From: Procambarus clarkii | Lineage: Eukaryota; Arthropoda; Malacostraca; Decapoda; Cambaridae | Reading direction: 5' to 3' | Length of the DNA: 64,000 nucleotides | Assembly: GCF_040958095.1 (NCBI RefSeq) | Contig: NC_091195.1 | Location: forward strand, 28,437,586 to 28,501,585 | Shown: one piece after another, positions 42,903 through 52,785 of the stretch | Layout of the letters: the number at the start of each line of letters is the position of its first letter | How positions within the stretch are numbered: position 1 is the stretch's first letter | Made by a program: the position numbers and the translations under genes | Notes under the pieces: model-generated | Told to the model about the DNA's origin: nothing | Database searches by the model: none | What the model saw: the letters and a program-made list of their open reading frames with translations, nothing else

Positions 42903-43645
42903 ATAACCGCTGCATTATGTAGGAATGCGGAGGAATTTCTGATGGAGGAGAAGACAGTTGCACAGCGCGATCCGCAGCGCGCGGAGCGCCGCGGGGGGGC
43001 CTATATATAGCACAGAGGAGGGGTCATGCGTTCTTTCTTGTTCCAGCCTCGCTCCGCTTCACAAGTCTTAGAAAAAATTTTCCCACCCTCCTCCCCTTCC
43101 AATGTTCAGCGGCAATATAACCCTATGCACAGTACTATGTCTTTGTCCTTTATTGGTGGTCAACAGGGGGGTGCAGCGCCGGCCCCTAAGTATTACGCTG
43201 TCCGCAGCTACTTACTCTCACTTGTAAGAGTATTGTTAAATTTGTCCTATAGGTGTATTCTACAGCTACTAGTAATTTACCATTTCACATTATGTCTGGG
43301 ATTTGCCACATTATTTATGTCATGTGTTAGGCCACTATATGCTACTCTTTAAGCCCCGATTCTACTTAAAAAATTATGTTAAACGTTTGCCTTACTTGTA
43401 CCAATAGTTAATAAGGATTCCGCGTTCTTCAGACCATGTTCTATTTAGTTACCGGATATAAGCATATATATTAATGTTATTAAGTCATTGTAGCCAAGTT
43501 ATACATGTATTTATGCTGTTGTAAAATTATACAAGTTACCTGTTCATTAACATGGTCTGAAAAAATTTAATTATTTTGTTACTACTAAAAAATTAAATAA
43601 ATAGGTCCCAATGCTGTCGGTGTCTTATTCCTCCGTTATCAGAAA
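42903..43645 (+). repeat. complete 743-bp A3-s-B3 unit
   Basis: The tandem partner of 42160-42902. It ends at CAGAAA, where flanking TAGATGG repeats begin. It lies about 670 bp upstream of the ZDHHC17 start codon, in the same orientation, and brings a TATA box. Confidence 0.95.
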
Positions 43646-44280
43646 TAGATGGTTAAAGAGAAGGCAAGATAATGATGAGATTGCTAGATAATGACTAGAT
43701 AACTAGATAATAGATAGATAACTAGATTTAGATAACTAATATCTATAACTAATAGATAACAATACCTTTAGATAATAGATGGCTATTAGATTAGATTAGA
43801 TGGCTTATGGCTAGTTTTTGATCTACCCTCTGTAATCTCTCATATAGCAGCGTGTTGGTGTGTATAACTAAGCTTGTTAAAAACAAATGTAGATTCAGGT
43901 AGTTTAGTTTAGTTTATTTATTATGCGCCCTATACCCATCCTGTGGGTGGTAGTAAGGAAAACACGGACTGACAGATCACTAAGGCGTGCATTATGTAAT
44001 GCTACGCATTAATGGAAAAGCTATACCAAATTAGAAGGAAACTTTATTCGTAACAACTTAATGATTTTTATTTTCAATGCCGACAGGTTTATTCAACTTT
44101 TTGTATATATTTTTAGTTAATATTCCATATAAATTTTCCAACTGAAATCTGCGAAAATCGAATAGTTCGGCCTCTAAATAGAATTTATTGATTTAAATAA
44201 TACCAAAATAGATTTATATGATAGAAAATAAGAAGTAAGGATAGAGATAGGAGGAGATTAAGTTAGTTGGTGTGGAGAGG
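43646..44280. other. upstream region of ZDHHC17 exon 1
   Basis: TAGAT-rich low-complexity DNA (43646-43800), a minus-strand fragment of the poly(A) retroposon at 43906-43960 and AT-rich DNA. Presumably the promoter and 5' UTR of the gene lie near 44220-44310, but I see no clear TATA box or initiator. Confidence 0.45.
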
Positions 44281-44314
44281 CCCAGCAGCAGACGACGCCA
44301 CCAGCTGAGTCGCG

Positions 44315-44377
44315 ATGACAACAAACATGGCGGGCGAGGTGGACCCGTCGTGCAACCCTGTGGACCTGATGGGCCAG
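44315..44377 (+). CDS. Zdhhc17: ZDHHC17 (HIP14) coding exon 1
   Basis: The exon encodes 21 residues ending CNPVDLMGQ and stops at CAG|GTTAGT, a good 5' splice site (44377/44378), in phase 0. Two ATGs are in frame: 44315, and 44327, which has the better Kozak context (AACATGG). Assignment comes from exon 2. The protein is a Golgi/synaptic-vesicle palmitoyltransferase with an N-terminal ankyrin domain. The exon end is also the seed of the minisatellite at 44365-46577, so many copies of the splice donor follow. A Met-start with a short acidic N-terminus fits the variable N-terminus of this family. Confidence 0.65.
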
Positions 44378-46577
44378 GTTAGTCTCCTCTCCTGCCCTCT
44401 CCCTCTCTCCCTGCTGTGCCTCTCACCACCTGATGGGCCAGGTTAGTCTCCTGCCCCTCTCCTCTACCACTCACCACCTGATGGGCCAGGTTAGTCTCCT
44501 GCCCTCTCCTCTACCACTCACCACCTGATGGGCCAGGTTAGTCTCCTACCCCTCTCCTCTACCTCTCACCACCTGATGGGCCAGGTTAGTCTCCTGCCCC
44601 TCTCCTCTACTTCTCACCACCTGATGGGCCAGGTTAGTCTCCTACCCTCTCCTCTACCACTCACCACCTGATGGGCCAGGTTAGTCTCCTACCCCTCTCC
44701 TCTACCACTCACCACCTGATGGGCCAGGTTAGTCTCCTGCCCTCTCCTCTACCACTCACCACCTGATGGGCCAGGTTAGTCTCCTACCCCTCTCCTCTAC
44801 CTCTCACCACCTGATGGGCCAGGTTAGTCTCCTGCCCCTCTCCTCTACTTCTCACCACCTGATGGGCCAGGTTAGTCTCCTGCCCTCTCCTCTACCACTC
44901 ACCACCTGATGGGCCAGGTTAGTCTCCTACCCCTCTCCTCTACCTCTCACCACCTGATGGGCCAGGTTAGTCTCCTGCCCCTCTCCTCTACCACTCACCA
45001 CCTGATGGGCCAGGTTAGTCTCCTACCCCTCTCCTCTACCTCTCACCACCTGATGGGCCAGGTTAGTCTCCTGCCCTCTCCTCTACCTCTCACCACCTGA
45101 TGGGCCAGGTTAGTCTCCTACCCCTCTCCTCTACCTCTCACCACCTGATGGGCCAGGTTAGTCTCCTACCCCTCTCCTCTACCTCTCACCACCTGATGGG
45201 CCAGGTTAGTCTCCTACCCTCTCCTCTACCACTCACCACCTGATGGGCCAGGTTAGTCTCCTACCCTCTCCTCTACCTCTCACTACCTGATGGGCCAGGT
45301 TAGTCTCCTACCCCTCTCCTCTACCTCTCACCACCTGATGGGCCAGGTTAGTCTCCTGCCCCTATCCTCTACCTCTCACTACCTGATGGGCCAGGTTAGT
45401 CTCCTGCCCCTCTCCTCTACAACTCACCACCTGATGGGCCAGGTTAGTCTCCTACCCTCTCCTCTACCTCTCACTACCTGATGGGCCAGGTTAGTCTCCT
45501 GCCCCTCTCCTCTACCACTCACTACCTGATGGGCCAGGTTAGTCTCCTACCCTCTCCTCTACCTCTCACCACCTGATGGGCCAGGTTAGTCTCCTGCCCT
45601 CTCCTCTACCTCTCACTACCTGATGGGCCAGGTTAGTCTCCTACCCCTCTCCTCTACCACTCACTACCTGATGGGCCAGGTTAGTCTCCTACCCTCTCCT
45701 CTACCTCTCACTACCTGATGGGCCAGGTTAGTCTCCTACCCCTCTCCTCTACCACTCACTACCTGATGGGCCAGGTTAGTCTCCTACCCTCTCCTCTACC
45801 ACTCACTACCTGATGGGCCAGGTTAGTCTCCTACCCTCTCCTCTACCTCTCACTACCTGATGGGCCAGGTTAGTCTCCTACCCTCTCCTCTACCTCTCAC
45901 TACCTGATGGGCCAGGTTAGTCTCCTGCCCCTCTCCTCTACCACTCACTACCTGATGGGCCAGGTTAGTCTCCTACCCTCTCCTCTACCTCTCACCACCT
46001 GATGGGCCAGGTTAGTCTCCTACCCCTCTCCTCTACCACTCACTACCTGATGGGCCAGGTTAGTCTCCTACCCTCTCCTCTACCACTCACTACCTGATGG
46101 GCCAGGTTAGTCTCCTACCCTCTCCTCTACCTCTCACTACCTGATGGGCCAGGTTAGTCTCCTACCCTCTCCTCTACCTCTCACTACCTGATGGGCCAGG
46201 TTAGTCTCCTGCCCCTCTCCTCTACCACTCACTACCTGATGGGCCAGGTTAGTCTCCTACCCTCTCCTCTACCTCTCACCACCTGATGGGCCAGGTTAGT
46301 CTCCTACCCCTCTCCTCTACCTCTCACCACCTGATGGGCCAGGTTAGTCTCCTACCCTCTCCTCTACCTCTCACCACCTGATGGGCCAGGTTAGTCTCCT
46401 ACCCCTCTCCTCTACCACTCACCACCTGATGGGCCAGGTTAGTCTCCTACCCCTCTCCTCTACCTCTCACTACCTGATGGGCCAGGTTAGTCTCCTACCC
46501 CTCTCCTCTACCTCTCACCACCTGATGGGCCAGGTTAGTCTCCTACCCCTCTCCTCTACCACTCACCACCTGATGGG
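44365..46577. repeat. 47/48-bp minisatellite repeating a splice donor
   Basis: Roughly 46 units of ACCTGATGGGCCAGGTTAGT then CTCCTGCCCCTCTCCTCTAC and a CACTCACC-like end. Units alternate between 48 and 47 bp (CCCCTCT or CCCTCT). The repeated CTGATGGGCCAG is the last 12 bases of exon 1, and GTTAGTC is the intron start. The array ends in a SINE tail at 46586. Forty-eight-bp runs keep a frame open (MGQVSLLPLSSTSHHL repeated), which explains short frames at 44909, 45290 and 46381. Confidence 0.95.
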
Positions 46578-46585
46578 TGGTGAGA

Positions 46586-46645
46586 GGAGACGCTAAGCCC
46601 CGAAATCATCTCGAGATAACCTCAAGATAACCTCAAGATAACTAC
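46586..46645 (+). mobile_element. SINE family B tail
   Basis: GACGCTAAGCCCCGAAATCA then three AAGATAACCTC repeats. Only the 3' end is left. Confidence 0.75.
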
Positions 46646-46914
46646 CTTGCACTAGCAACCGCAAGATGTAAAGTAGTTACTGGAATGTAACATGTCGATG
46701 ATCACTGGCACAATGTAAACATACTTGGCATCTTGCTACTTCTATGGGAGCCATTGCTGCGTTATTGTTCTAAGTGTGTGATCTGGGGTATCACACACTT
46801 CGAACTGTTGTTGTTGTCCTTTGATTTTACTCTGGTGTCGCCTTTCTTGGTTGTCGGCTTGCATTACCCCACTGCCTAACCAGTTATGCAGTCGAGTCGA
46901 ATGTTAATGTGTGG

Positions 46915-47015
46915 ATGTTCTCGTTCAGTGTGCGGGTGGTAGGAAAGTGGAATGTTTTAAGGGAAGAGGTTGTTGAAGCCAATTCCATTCACAACTTTCA
47001 AATAAATTACTGTAC
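46915..47015 (+). pseudogene. LINE C-terminal fragment
   Basis: The + strand reads VRVVGKWNVLREEVVEANSI then HNFQIN, the conserved RVVxxWNxLxxEVVxAxS tail of CR1/Jockey-like ORF2. Confidence 0.65.
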
Positions 47016-47351
47016 GATTGGTAATTATTGCACCTGATATACAAAAATATTTTTTAATTACCTAAGTATAGGTAATCATGGAAGCGATTTTCGGTGAACG
47101 AAAATCATGGAAACACAGTCGTTCACTTATGTGGACCCCACTGGCTGGTGTTTGGTTCATATGGTCCACTTGTGTGATCCAACTTGTCACATGAAAGAAA
47201 TATTAATTGTAACCTGTACTCACTTAGTTGTGCACACCTGGTTGTGTTTGCGAGGGTTGAGCTCTGGCTCTTTGGTCCCGCCAAAGGGCTGTGATAGAAT
47301 TAGAAAGTTTTCCACTAGTCTGTGAACTCTGTCCCAACATCATCAGCTTGT

Positions 47352-47391
47352 GGACCACTTGTGGACCACATGTGTGGTCCACAAGTGGTCC
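47352..47391. repeat. perfect 40-bp palindrome
   Basis: GGACCACTTGTGGACCACAT is followed by its exact reverse complement, with CATG at the centre. The motif continues with partial repeats (GGTCCACATGTGTGGTC) on the right. It lies in ZDHHC17 intron 1. Confidence 0.95.
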
Positions 47392-48892
47392 ACATGTGTG
47401 GTCTACTTGTGTGTTCCAACTTGTCATATTGTGATGGGGGGGGGGGGGAAATAGCTATCTTTTGTCCATTATCCCGCCCTTAGTTAACTATTCTAGAGCT
47501 CCCTCAGAGTCACCACTGCAAGCTCTCCAGTTCAACACCTTGTCACCTAGGTATTTGATTACCTAGGTACTACACCAACAAGGCATTGTACTTGGTCAAT
47601 TACCCGCAACTCTTAGAGAACTCTAGAACACTTCACTGCCACGAACGTATAAGGGAAACGAAAGGAAGAGATGAATAATGAAGTAATGAGTGAGGGCTTG
47701 GGGGAAGGAATAGGTGGGAGGGGTAAGGGGTGTCATCAGGTGAAAGGGAAAGTGGGAGAGAGGCGGAGGGAGATGAGAAGGAGTAGGAAATAGTGGTAGA
47801 GGTAGAAGGGTAGATAAGTAGAAGTGCTGCCACCATCCATTCTAGTTCATTACATACATCACAAGGAATGGAACTTGTCTGTACTTTAAACTGTTAACAA
47901 CTGTCATTATTAGCATGTTCCATCTGTATCATATTCTGGTTCCATGTACCAACTCTAACCATGTACAGTACTCGTATACAATAAGTAAGCTCAGAGGTTC
48001 TCTCGCCTCAACTCACAAAGCTCTAGGGAACAAAATTAAAGACAATTTAAACAAATAAGTTAAACAAATATATATTTAGCCAATGATAAGTATCAATTCA
48101 AGCACTCGAACTGAAGGTTCACTCTGTCAGGATTACTATACAACGTGAGTCATTACACAAAATGTTGAGACCATTACAGCTGTCTGCCCCAAGATAATCA
48201 CACCACTCTTTTAGTTGGGAAACGCAACAAGTCACCTTAACGTTCACTCGCCCAGTGTCTGACTACGTTGAATAGAGAGGCGGGGGAAAGGGTCTACAGT
48301 TGACAAGGCAGTCCCCCCCCCTCCCCCCCCGGCCAGTCGACAGCCTGTCTCGATTGCTGTCTGCAGTCCCCTGCTCTGCTCCTCCTGTGCTGTGCTCTAT
48401 CCTCTCGAATCTACAGTTCCCTGGGTATTTATTGGGAACATAGTAGCTAACTCCGCCCACAAGTAGATAACCCCAGGCTCTCTACCAAGCCACACCTTAA
48501 ACGGCGGCTTGTTTGAAAGACACACCCGGCTACCAGGCTACAATTATCAGCTTAGCAGATGCCAGGTCAAATCCCACGTCCTGACCACGGGTCAGTTTGT
48601 CGTCATTAACACTTCTAGGTGTGACTTTTTTAATGGCTACAGGCCGACAGACTGTCGCCTCTCAAAATCTTGTCCAACTGACTCAAGTTCTAAGTAAAAT
48701 ACTATATAACTCATCTAAACACCTTTATGGTGTTAAATTATGAAGGAATTATTAATTGTAACCTGTGATGGAACGGGAAAGTTTTCTACCAGTTTGTGAA
48801 CTCTGTCCCGACATCGTAAGCAAATCCGCACATTCCCAGCTTCGGTGAACCATTTGCAGGCGATGAGTCACAATAACGTGGCTGAAGTATGT
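47392..48892. other. intron 1 stretch, mostly featureless
   Basis: A G12 run at 47437, purine-rich DNA (47640-47830) and a C-rich patch at 48313-48330. The part 48240-48700 (TATTTATTGGGAAC, AACTCCGCCCAC) resembles the edge of an LTR, but I could not find both ends. No exon is seen. Confidence 0.4.
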
Positions 48893-49056
48893 TGACCAGA
48901 CCACACACTAGAAATTGAAGGGACGACGACGTTTCGGTCCGTCCTGGACCATTCTCAAGTCGATTGTTGATTGGACCATTATCAATCGACTTGAGAATGG
49001 TCCAGGACGGACCGAAACGTCGTCGTCCCTTCAATTTCTAGTGTGTGGTCTGGTCA
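48893..49056. mobile_element. perfect fold-back element, 74-bp arms
   Basis: Arms 48893-48966 and 48983-49056 are exact reverse complements separated by 16 bp. They contain CTAGAAATTGAAGGGACGAC and GACGTTTCGGTCCGTCCTGG. Identical arms point to a recent or self-correcting origin. The sequence belongs to a repeat I associate with decapod genomes, from memory and without a search. Confidence 0.9.
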
Positions 49057-49164
49057 AGGTGATCCATTGTTCGTTGAACCGGGCAAGTAAATCCAGCCTG
49101 AAAATTGTGCGACCTAGCCGGAGATTCGTTGAATCAGGGTATGTTGAATCGAGTTTGTACTAAA

Positions 49165-49300
49165 CTAGAAAATGGCAGTGGCTCGTGAAATTGACGTACT
49201 GTACCGTTTTCTGTTTTGGGTCCTCTGGTAGGATAGGATAAGGGCTCTTCAGTACGACAGTTTCTTGACATTGGGAAATCTTGGGAGGACGGGCTGGAAA
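49165..49300. repeat. dispersed repeat, copy 2
   Basis: ACCGTTTTCTGTTTTGGGTC, CTCTGGTAGGATAGGATAAG and TTTCTTGACATTGGGAA match 22130-22295 in the same orientation. Confidence 0.6.
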
Positions 49301-49479
49301 AAAGATGTGCCATATCTGATAATATCCAAAATTAGCATTTTACATAGCCCTAACCATATCATATTGTGGAGCTCCATTGCATCATACTAACATGCCTACA
49401 GTTACATAATCATTTGGAAGGTTTAAGATACCAAGATATTATTTGAAGAACATATGACCCCTTCCTAATTACTTGAATG

Positions 49480-49545
49480 ATGGGGTTCTGGGAGTTGTTC
49501 TACTCCCCAAGCCCTGCCTGAGGCCAGGCTTCACTTGTTATAACT
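49480..49545 (-). mobile_element. LINE tail fragment
   Basis: GATGGGGTTCTGGGAGTTGT and CCCCAAGCCCTGCCTGAGGC are the inverted 3' end of the LINE found at 21783-22022. Confidence 0.65.
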
Positions 49546-49904
49546 CATGATATCATGATGTAGGTCATGGCTGCGGGCAGCGATAAACTCCAGTGGCATT
49601 ACTATGTACTGTATAGCATACCAATACAATACTTAAAAAGATTTTTGAGAATATTATAGAGCCATAGCTATTTGATAAACAATATCCTCTTAAGCTGTTA
49701 AGATTGATAAGAATAAAATGGAGATCAGCTACTAATTTAATTTGAATATCAATGTGTTGTTATGCCTCTTAATCTGTCAATATTCAGTTTTATTCTGGAG
49801 TGATATTATTAAAGTACAGAAACTACGAGCCATTTATTAGGAATAGTGACAAGGTAAACCCAATAATAATTGATACAGTACTACACACAGAGATCACACG
49901 AACA

Positions 49905-50100
49905 TGATGCATCAAATGAACAAATCCACAAGGACCGTGACGAGAATTCGAACCTGCGTCCGGGAGCATCCCAGACACTGCCTTAATCGACTGAGCTACG
50001 AAAGGGTTAAAAGAGTTGAAACCGAAGTTCTACTGAACTTACTGGATCCCGTAGCCTCTCCACAAATCCACAAGGGTCAGGGCCCTTGTGGATTTGTTCA
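49905..50100 (-). mobile_element. tRNA-derived SINE, family C, with palindromic edge
   Basis: On the minus strand a tRNA-like head has the A box TAGCTCAGTCG and a textbook B box GGTTCGAATTC, followed by CCTTGTGGATTTGTTCA. On the right, CAAATCCACAAGG and its inverted copy CCTTGTGGATTTG face each other around GTCAGGG (50063-50096), so two SINE ends may have joined. A relative is at 63690. Confidence 0.7.
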
Positions 50101-50363
50101 ATTGATACAGTATTTTTATTTATAATTAGTGCTCCTGAACATTCAAAAAAATGCCGTGCTAAATATTTTGAATAATAGATTTTCAAGAGCACAATTTTTT
50201 TTTTATTAATTTTCAACCTTTCTTTTACCTGGTTTGTTGCAGTTTATTGTCCCTTATTAGTTTCTTCGGTAGGAACAGTGTATTAATTGTGCTTGCATCT
50301 TATATGTTGAAAAGTAATTATTTGTTAGTTTTAGCTACTAATATTACTGTTTCATCAAACTAG

Positions 50364-50510
50364 GATGCGTGCAATCCAAGTGGAATGTATGGTGTTGAGC
50401 GGGAAACTGATGCCGATGAAGCCACGGGAAGTATTCAGAACTCGGAGCCTACCACCCGCAACACAAATGAATCCGATTTCTCAACTTTTGACATTGTTAA
50501 AGCAACTCAG
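50364..50510 (+). CDS. Zdhhc17: ZDHHC17 (HIP14) coding exon 2
   Basis: The exon lies between a 3' splice site (CATCAAACTAG|GATGCG) and a 5' splice site (ACTCAG|GTAAGT) and is 147 bp, phase 0 at both ends. It encodes 49 residues ending ESDFSTFDIVKATQ. In known ZDHHC17/HIP14 proteins the ankyrin domain begins with STWDIVKATQYG, so the exon stops just before the first ankyrin repeat. The upstream part (DACNPSGMYG...) is the variable N-terminus. Downstream exons (ankyrin repeats, DHHC zinc domain) are not in this window, so intron 2 is longer than 13.4 kb. ZDHHC13, a paralogue, is the alternative; STFDIVKATQ favours ZDHHC17. Confidence 0.8.
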
Positions 50511-50990
50511 GTAAGTTCTTAAAGGTTATAAATTAAATAGGATTTGAAGTTATCTTGAAGCCAAAAACATGGTGGCTTCCTGTTAAATATCTGCAAGGTT
50601 TGCCGTGTTGATCAATCTTCAAATGTTGGATTGGTTAACATAGACCGGGTAAGATTGGAAAGTACCAAAACAAAGGTTTGTAGAAGTTAGTAACCCAATC
50701 CAAACATGATAAGAAAGGCTGTAAGGAAGGATTGCAATATTTTACAAAATATATCGCTAATAAAATAAAAAATCTCCCCTTTTCCCTAACTCATTTTGAG
50801 TCCAAGTGAGAACATATATCATGTGATCGGCACAATTATTTTGACTTCATGGGACTTGAACAATCCAATAATGTGCTGCATTACATTGATTAAAAAGTCA
50901 TAGAAAATGGGACATAATACTACAGTAAATTGATCAATTCACCAGATCGACTACTGAACTCAGTCACGTTGAGAAAACTTGGGTAATCCT
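50511..50990. other. start of ZDHHC17 intron 2
   Basis: AT-rich intron DNA without recognised repeats or exons. Confidence 0.55.
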
Positions 50991-51009
50991 CACCTCGGGA
51001 GGAGTCCAC

Positions 51010-51515
51010 CACCTCTCCTCACTGGTGGGAGGTGGTGGGCACCACCTAAGGTAAGGTGGACCCCACCTAAGGTGAGGTGGACCCCCCCTCCTGCCACCCA
51101 ACGAAGTTGATCCCCACCCCCCCTGCCACCCAGTGAGGTGGACCCCCCCCCCCCTGCCACCCAGCGAGGTGGACCCCCCTGCCACCCAGCGAGGTGGACC
51201 CCCCTGCCACCCAGCGAGGTGGACCCCCCTGCCACCCAGCGAGGTGGACCCCCCCTGCCACCCAGCGAGGTGGACCCCCCTGCCACCCAGTGAGGTGGAC
51301 CCCCCTGCCACCCAGCGAGGTGGACCCCCCCTGCCACCCAGCGAGGTGGAACCCCCTGCCACCCAGTGAGGTGGACCCCCCCTGCCACCTAGTGAGGTGG
51401 ACCCCCCTGCCACCTAGCAAGGTGGACCCCCCCCCTGCCACCCAGTGAGGTGGACCCCCCTGCCACCCAGCGAGGTGGAACCCCCCTGCCACCCAGCGAG
51501 CTGGACCCCCCCTTG
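51010..51515. repeat. 25-bp C-rich minisatellite
   Basis: About 18-20 units of CCACCCAGCGAGGTGGACCC CCCTG, with C-run length varying between 5 and 10. CCACC and GGTGG within the unit can pair. Overlapping frames on both strands are repeat shadows. Confidence 0.95.
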
Positions 51516-51799
51516 CCACCACACACCGTATTTGGGCAAGCGCTCATCTCTGAGCACGATGGTGACACGGACAGTCTGCCTTCAGGGGAAACACGCGGGA
51601 AATCTTCTATTCACCTCAACATAAACGTTCTCTAATACCCAATGTAACTTACAGTACTGTACTTGCAAACACTGACAAAGAATCATAAATATTAACATTA
51701 ACCAAAACAAAGAAAGTTCTATTTGATCTAAAACAAAACATTTGGGTAAATAACAATACACTTTACATACTGTACTTGGCATTGCAAGGAGTGATGACA

Positions 51800-52070
51800 T
51801 TTCGGGCCATGGGGAGCCGATCGGCCGAGCGGACAGCACGCTGGACTTGTGATCCTGTGGTCCCGGGTTCGATCCCGAGCGCCGGCGAGAAACAACGGGC
51901 AGAGTTTCTTTCACCCTATGCCCCTGTTACCTAGCAGTAAAATAGGTGCCTGGGTGTTAGTCAGCTGTCACGGGCTGCTTCCTGGGGGTGGAGGCCTGGT
52001 CGAGGACCGGGCCGCGGGGACACTAAAAAGCCCCTAAATCATCTCAAGATAACTCAAGATAACTATCCTG
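51800..52070 (+). mobile_element. tRNA-derived SINE, family B (best preserved)
   Basis: A tRNA-like head with A box TCGGCCGAGCGGACAGC and B box GGGTTCGATCCCG, central domain CCTGTTACCTAGCAGTAAAA and TAGGTGCCTGGGTGTTAG, then the tail GGCCTGGTCGAGGACCGGGC and ATCATCTCAAGATAAC. It is preceded by GGGCCATGGGGAGCC, like the second hairpin of the repeat at 1668 and 36860. Confidence 0.88.
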
Positions 52071-52620
52071 AACCCTTATCCCATCAGTTGAGGATAGACT
52101 AAAACATTGTAGCTTTCCATTATTTTCTTATGCTGGAGTTAGTTTACTAATTTTCAGCCATTCTATTGTGACTTATTCTCTGTATTTGTAGATGTGTTGC
52201 ATGCTTGTGATCAAATGAACTATTTTGTTTTGGTTTATGGAATCTTTCATGAGATAGAGAGAAGTTCAATTGATGCTTGTGGTATCCTATAATATTATGA
52301 GCTATTTATTTACTGGGTTGAGGTTCTGGGATAATTGAGAGTAAAAATAAACTTTTTTTGTTCATTTGAAATAAGAAGTTGAGGCTCTGAATGACTTAAA
52401 TTTTTAATGCTGTACATTAATTTGACATAGCCTATGGAACTGACTAAAAATGACGAGAAGATTGGAGATGGGAGTACTTGTATTTTTACAATCTGTTCCA
52501 GCTCTCTGCACAGGGCTAGGAGCAACTGATTTTGCCATTAAGGCTACTATCTTGCCAGCAGCTTGTCAAGAGTCTCCCTATTTGTCCTGATGATTTTATC
52601 GACCTGGAATTTGTAATTGA
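52071..52620. other. intron DNA without recognised features
   Basis: AT-rich; a 71-codon minus-strand frame at 52310-52525 has no motif. Nothing further is seen. Confidence 0.5.
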
Positions 52621-52624
52621 GCAG

Positions 52625-52785
52625 TGTTCTGTCATTTAGGGCTTCAGCAGGCAGGCAGTTAAATGGGTTTATAACCGTATGGGTTAAAAACATGTGTTTT
52701 CTGTCCTACATTGTGGCTTGTTGAGCTTAAAATCATTACATCTGACCTTTTGTAAAAAGTTATCCAGATCAAATCCTTCAAATTG
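52625..52785 (-). pseudogene. LINE C-terminal fragment
   Basis: GGGCTTCAGCAGGCAGGCAG and ACATTGTGGCTTGTTGAGCT match, in the same orientation, the piece at 28000-28165. The coding direction is minus. Confidence 0.5.

Larger units (their letters stand above)
31774..43645 (+). mobile_element. 11.9-kb split-direct-repeat retroelement (YR type, degenerate)
   Basis: The outer structure is A1 (179 bp) - 9.7 kb interior - B1 - A2 - s - B2 - A3 - s - B3. A copies match at every base I compared, as do B copies. A holds a TATA box and B ends with AATAAA, so A can start and B can end a transcript. From established knowledge, A1...B1-A2-B2 split direct repeats are typical of tyrosine-recombinase retroelements (PAT, Ngaro). 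Tyrosine-recombinase motifs at 40042-40165 support this. The interior has no reverse transcriptase that I can see. It contains satellites, an old segmental duplication and a LINE ORF1 insertion. It is probably a non-autonomous or rearranged member. The alternative is an LTR element with 743-bp LTRs, a truncated 5' LTR and tandem 3' LTRs. Confidence 0.55.

Noticed and set aside
42283-43352. Two identical 108-codon frames in the 743-bp units
   Set aside because: They are identical only because the DNA is identical; there is no recognisable domain, and the frame crosses the unshared spacer.
31774-43645. Hammerhead or other self-cleaving ribozyme in the terminal units, as in Penelope-like elements
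   Set aside because: CTGATGG occurs, but the required CTGANGA and GAAA cores with three stems could not be built.
31774-43645. Endogenous large DNA virus of crustaceans
   Set aside because: No long viral-type genes are present; the repeats and the recombinase fit a retroelement better.
41681-43645. Plain LTR retrotransposon with 743-bp LTRs
   Set aside because: The left end has only the A part, no primer-binding site follows it, and two complete units stand in tandem at the right. It is not excluded, only less likely.
48240-48700. A possible LTR in intron 1
   Set aside because: TATTTATTGGG and a GC-rich flank are suggestive, but no paired ends, target duplication or primer site were found.
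50964-51522. Glycine/tryptophan-rich repeat proteins on both strands
   Set aside because: They are frame shadows of the 25-bp C-rich minisatellite.
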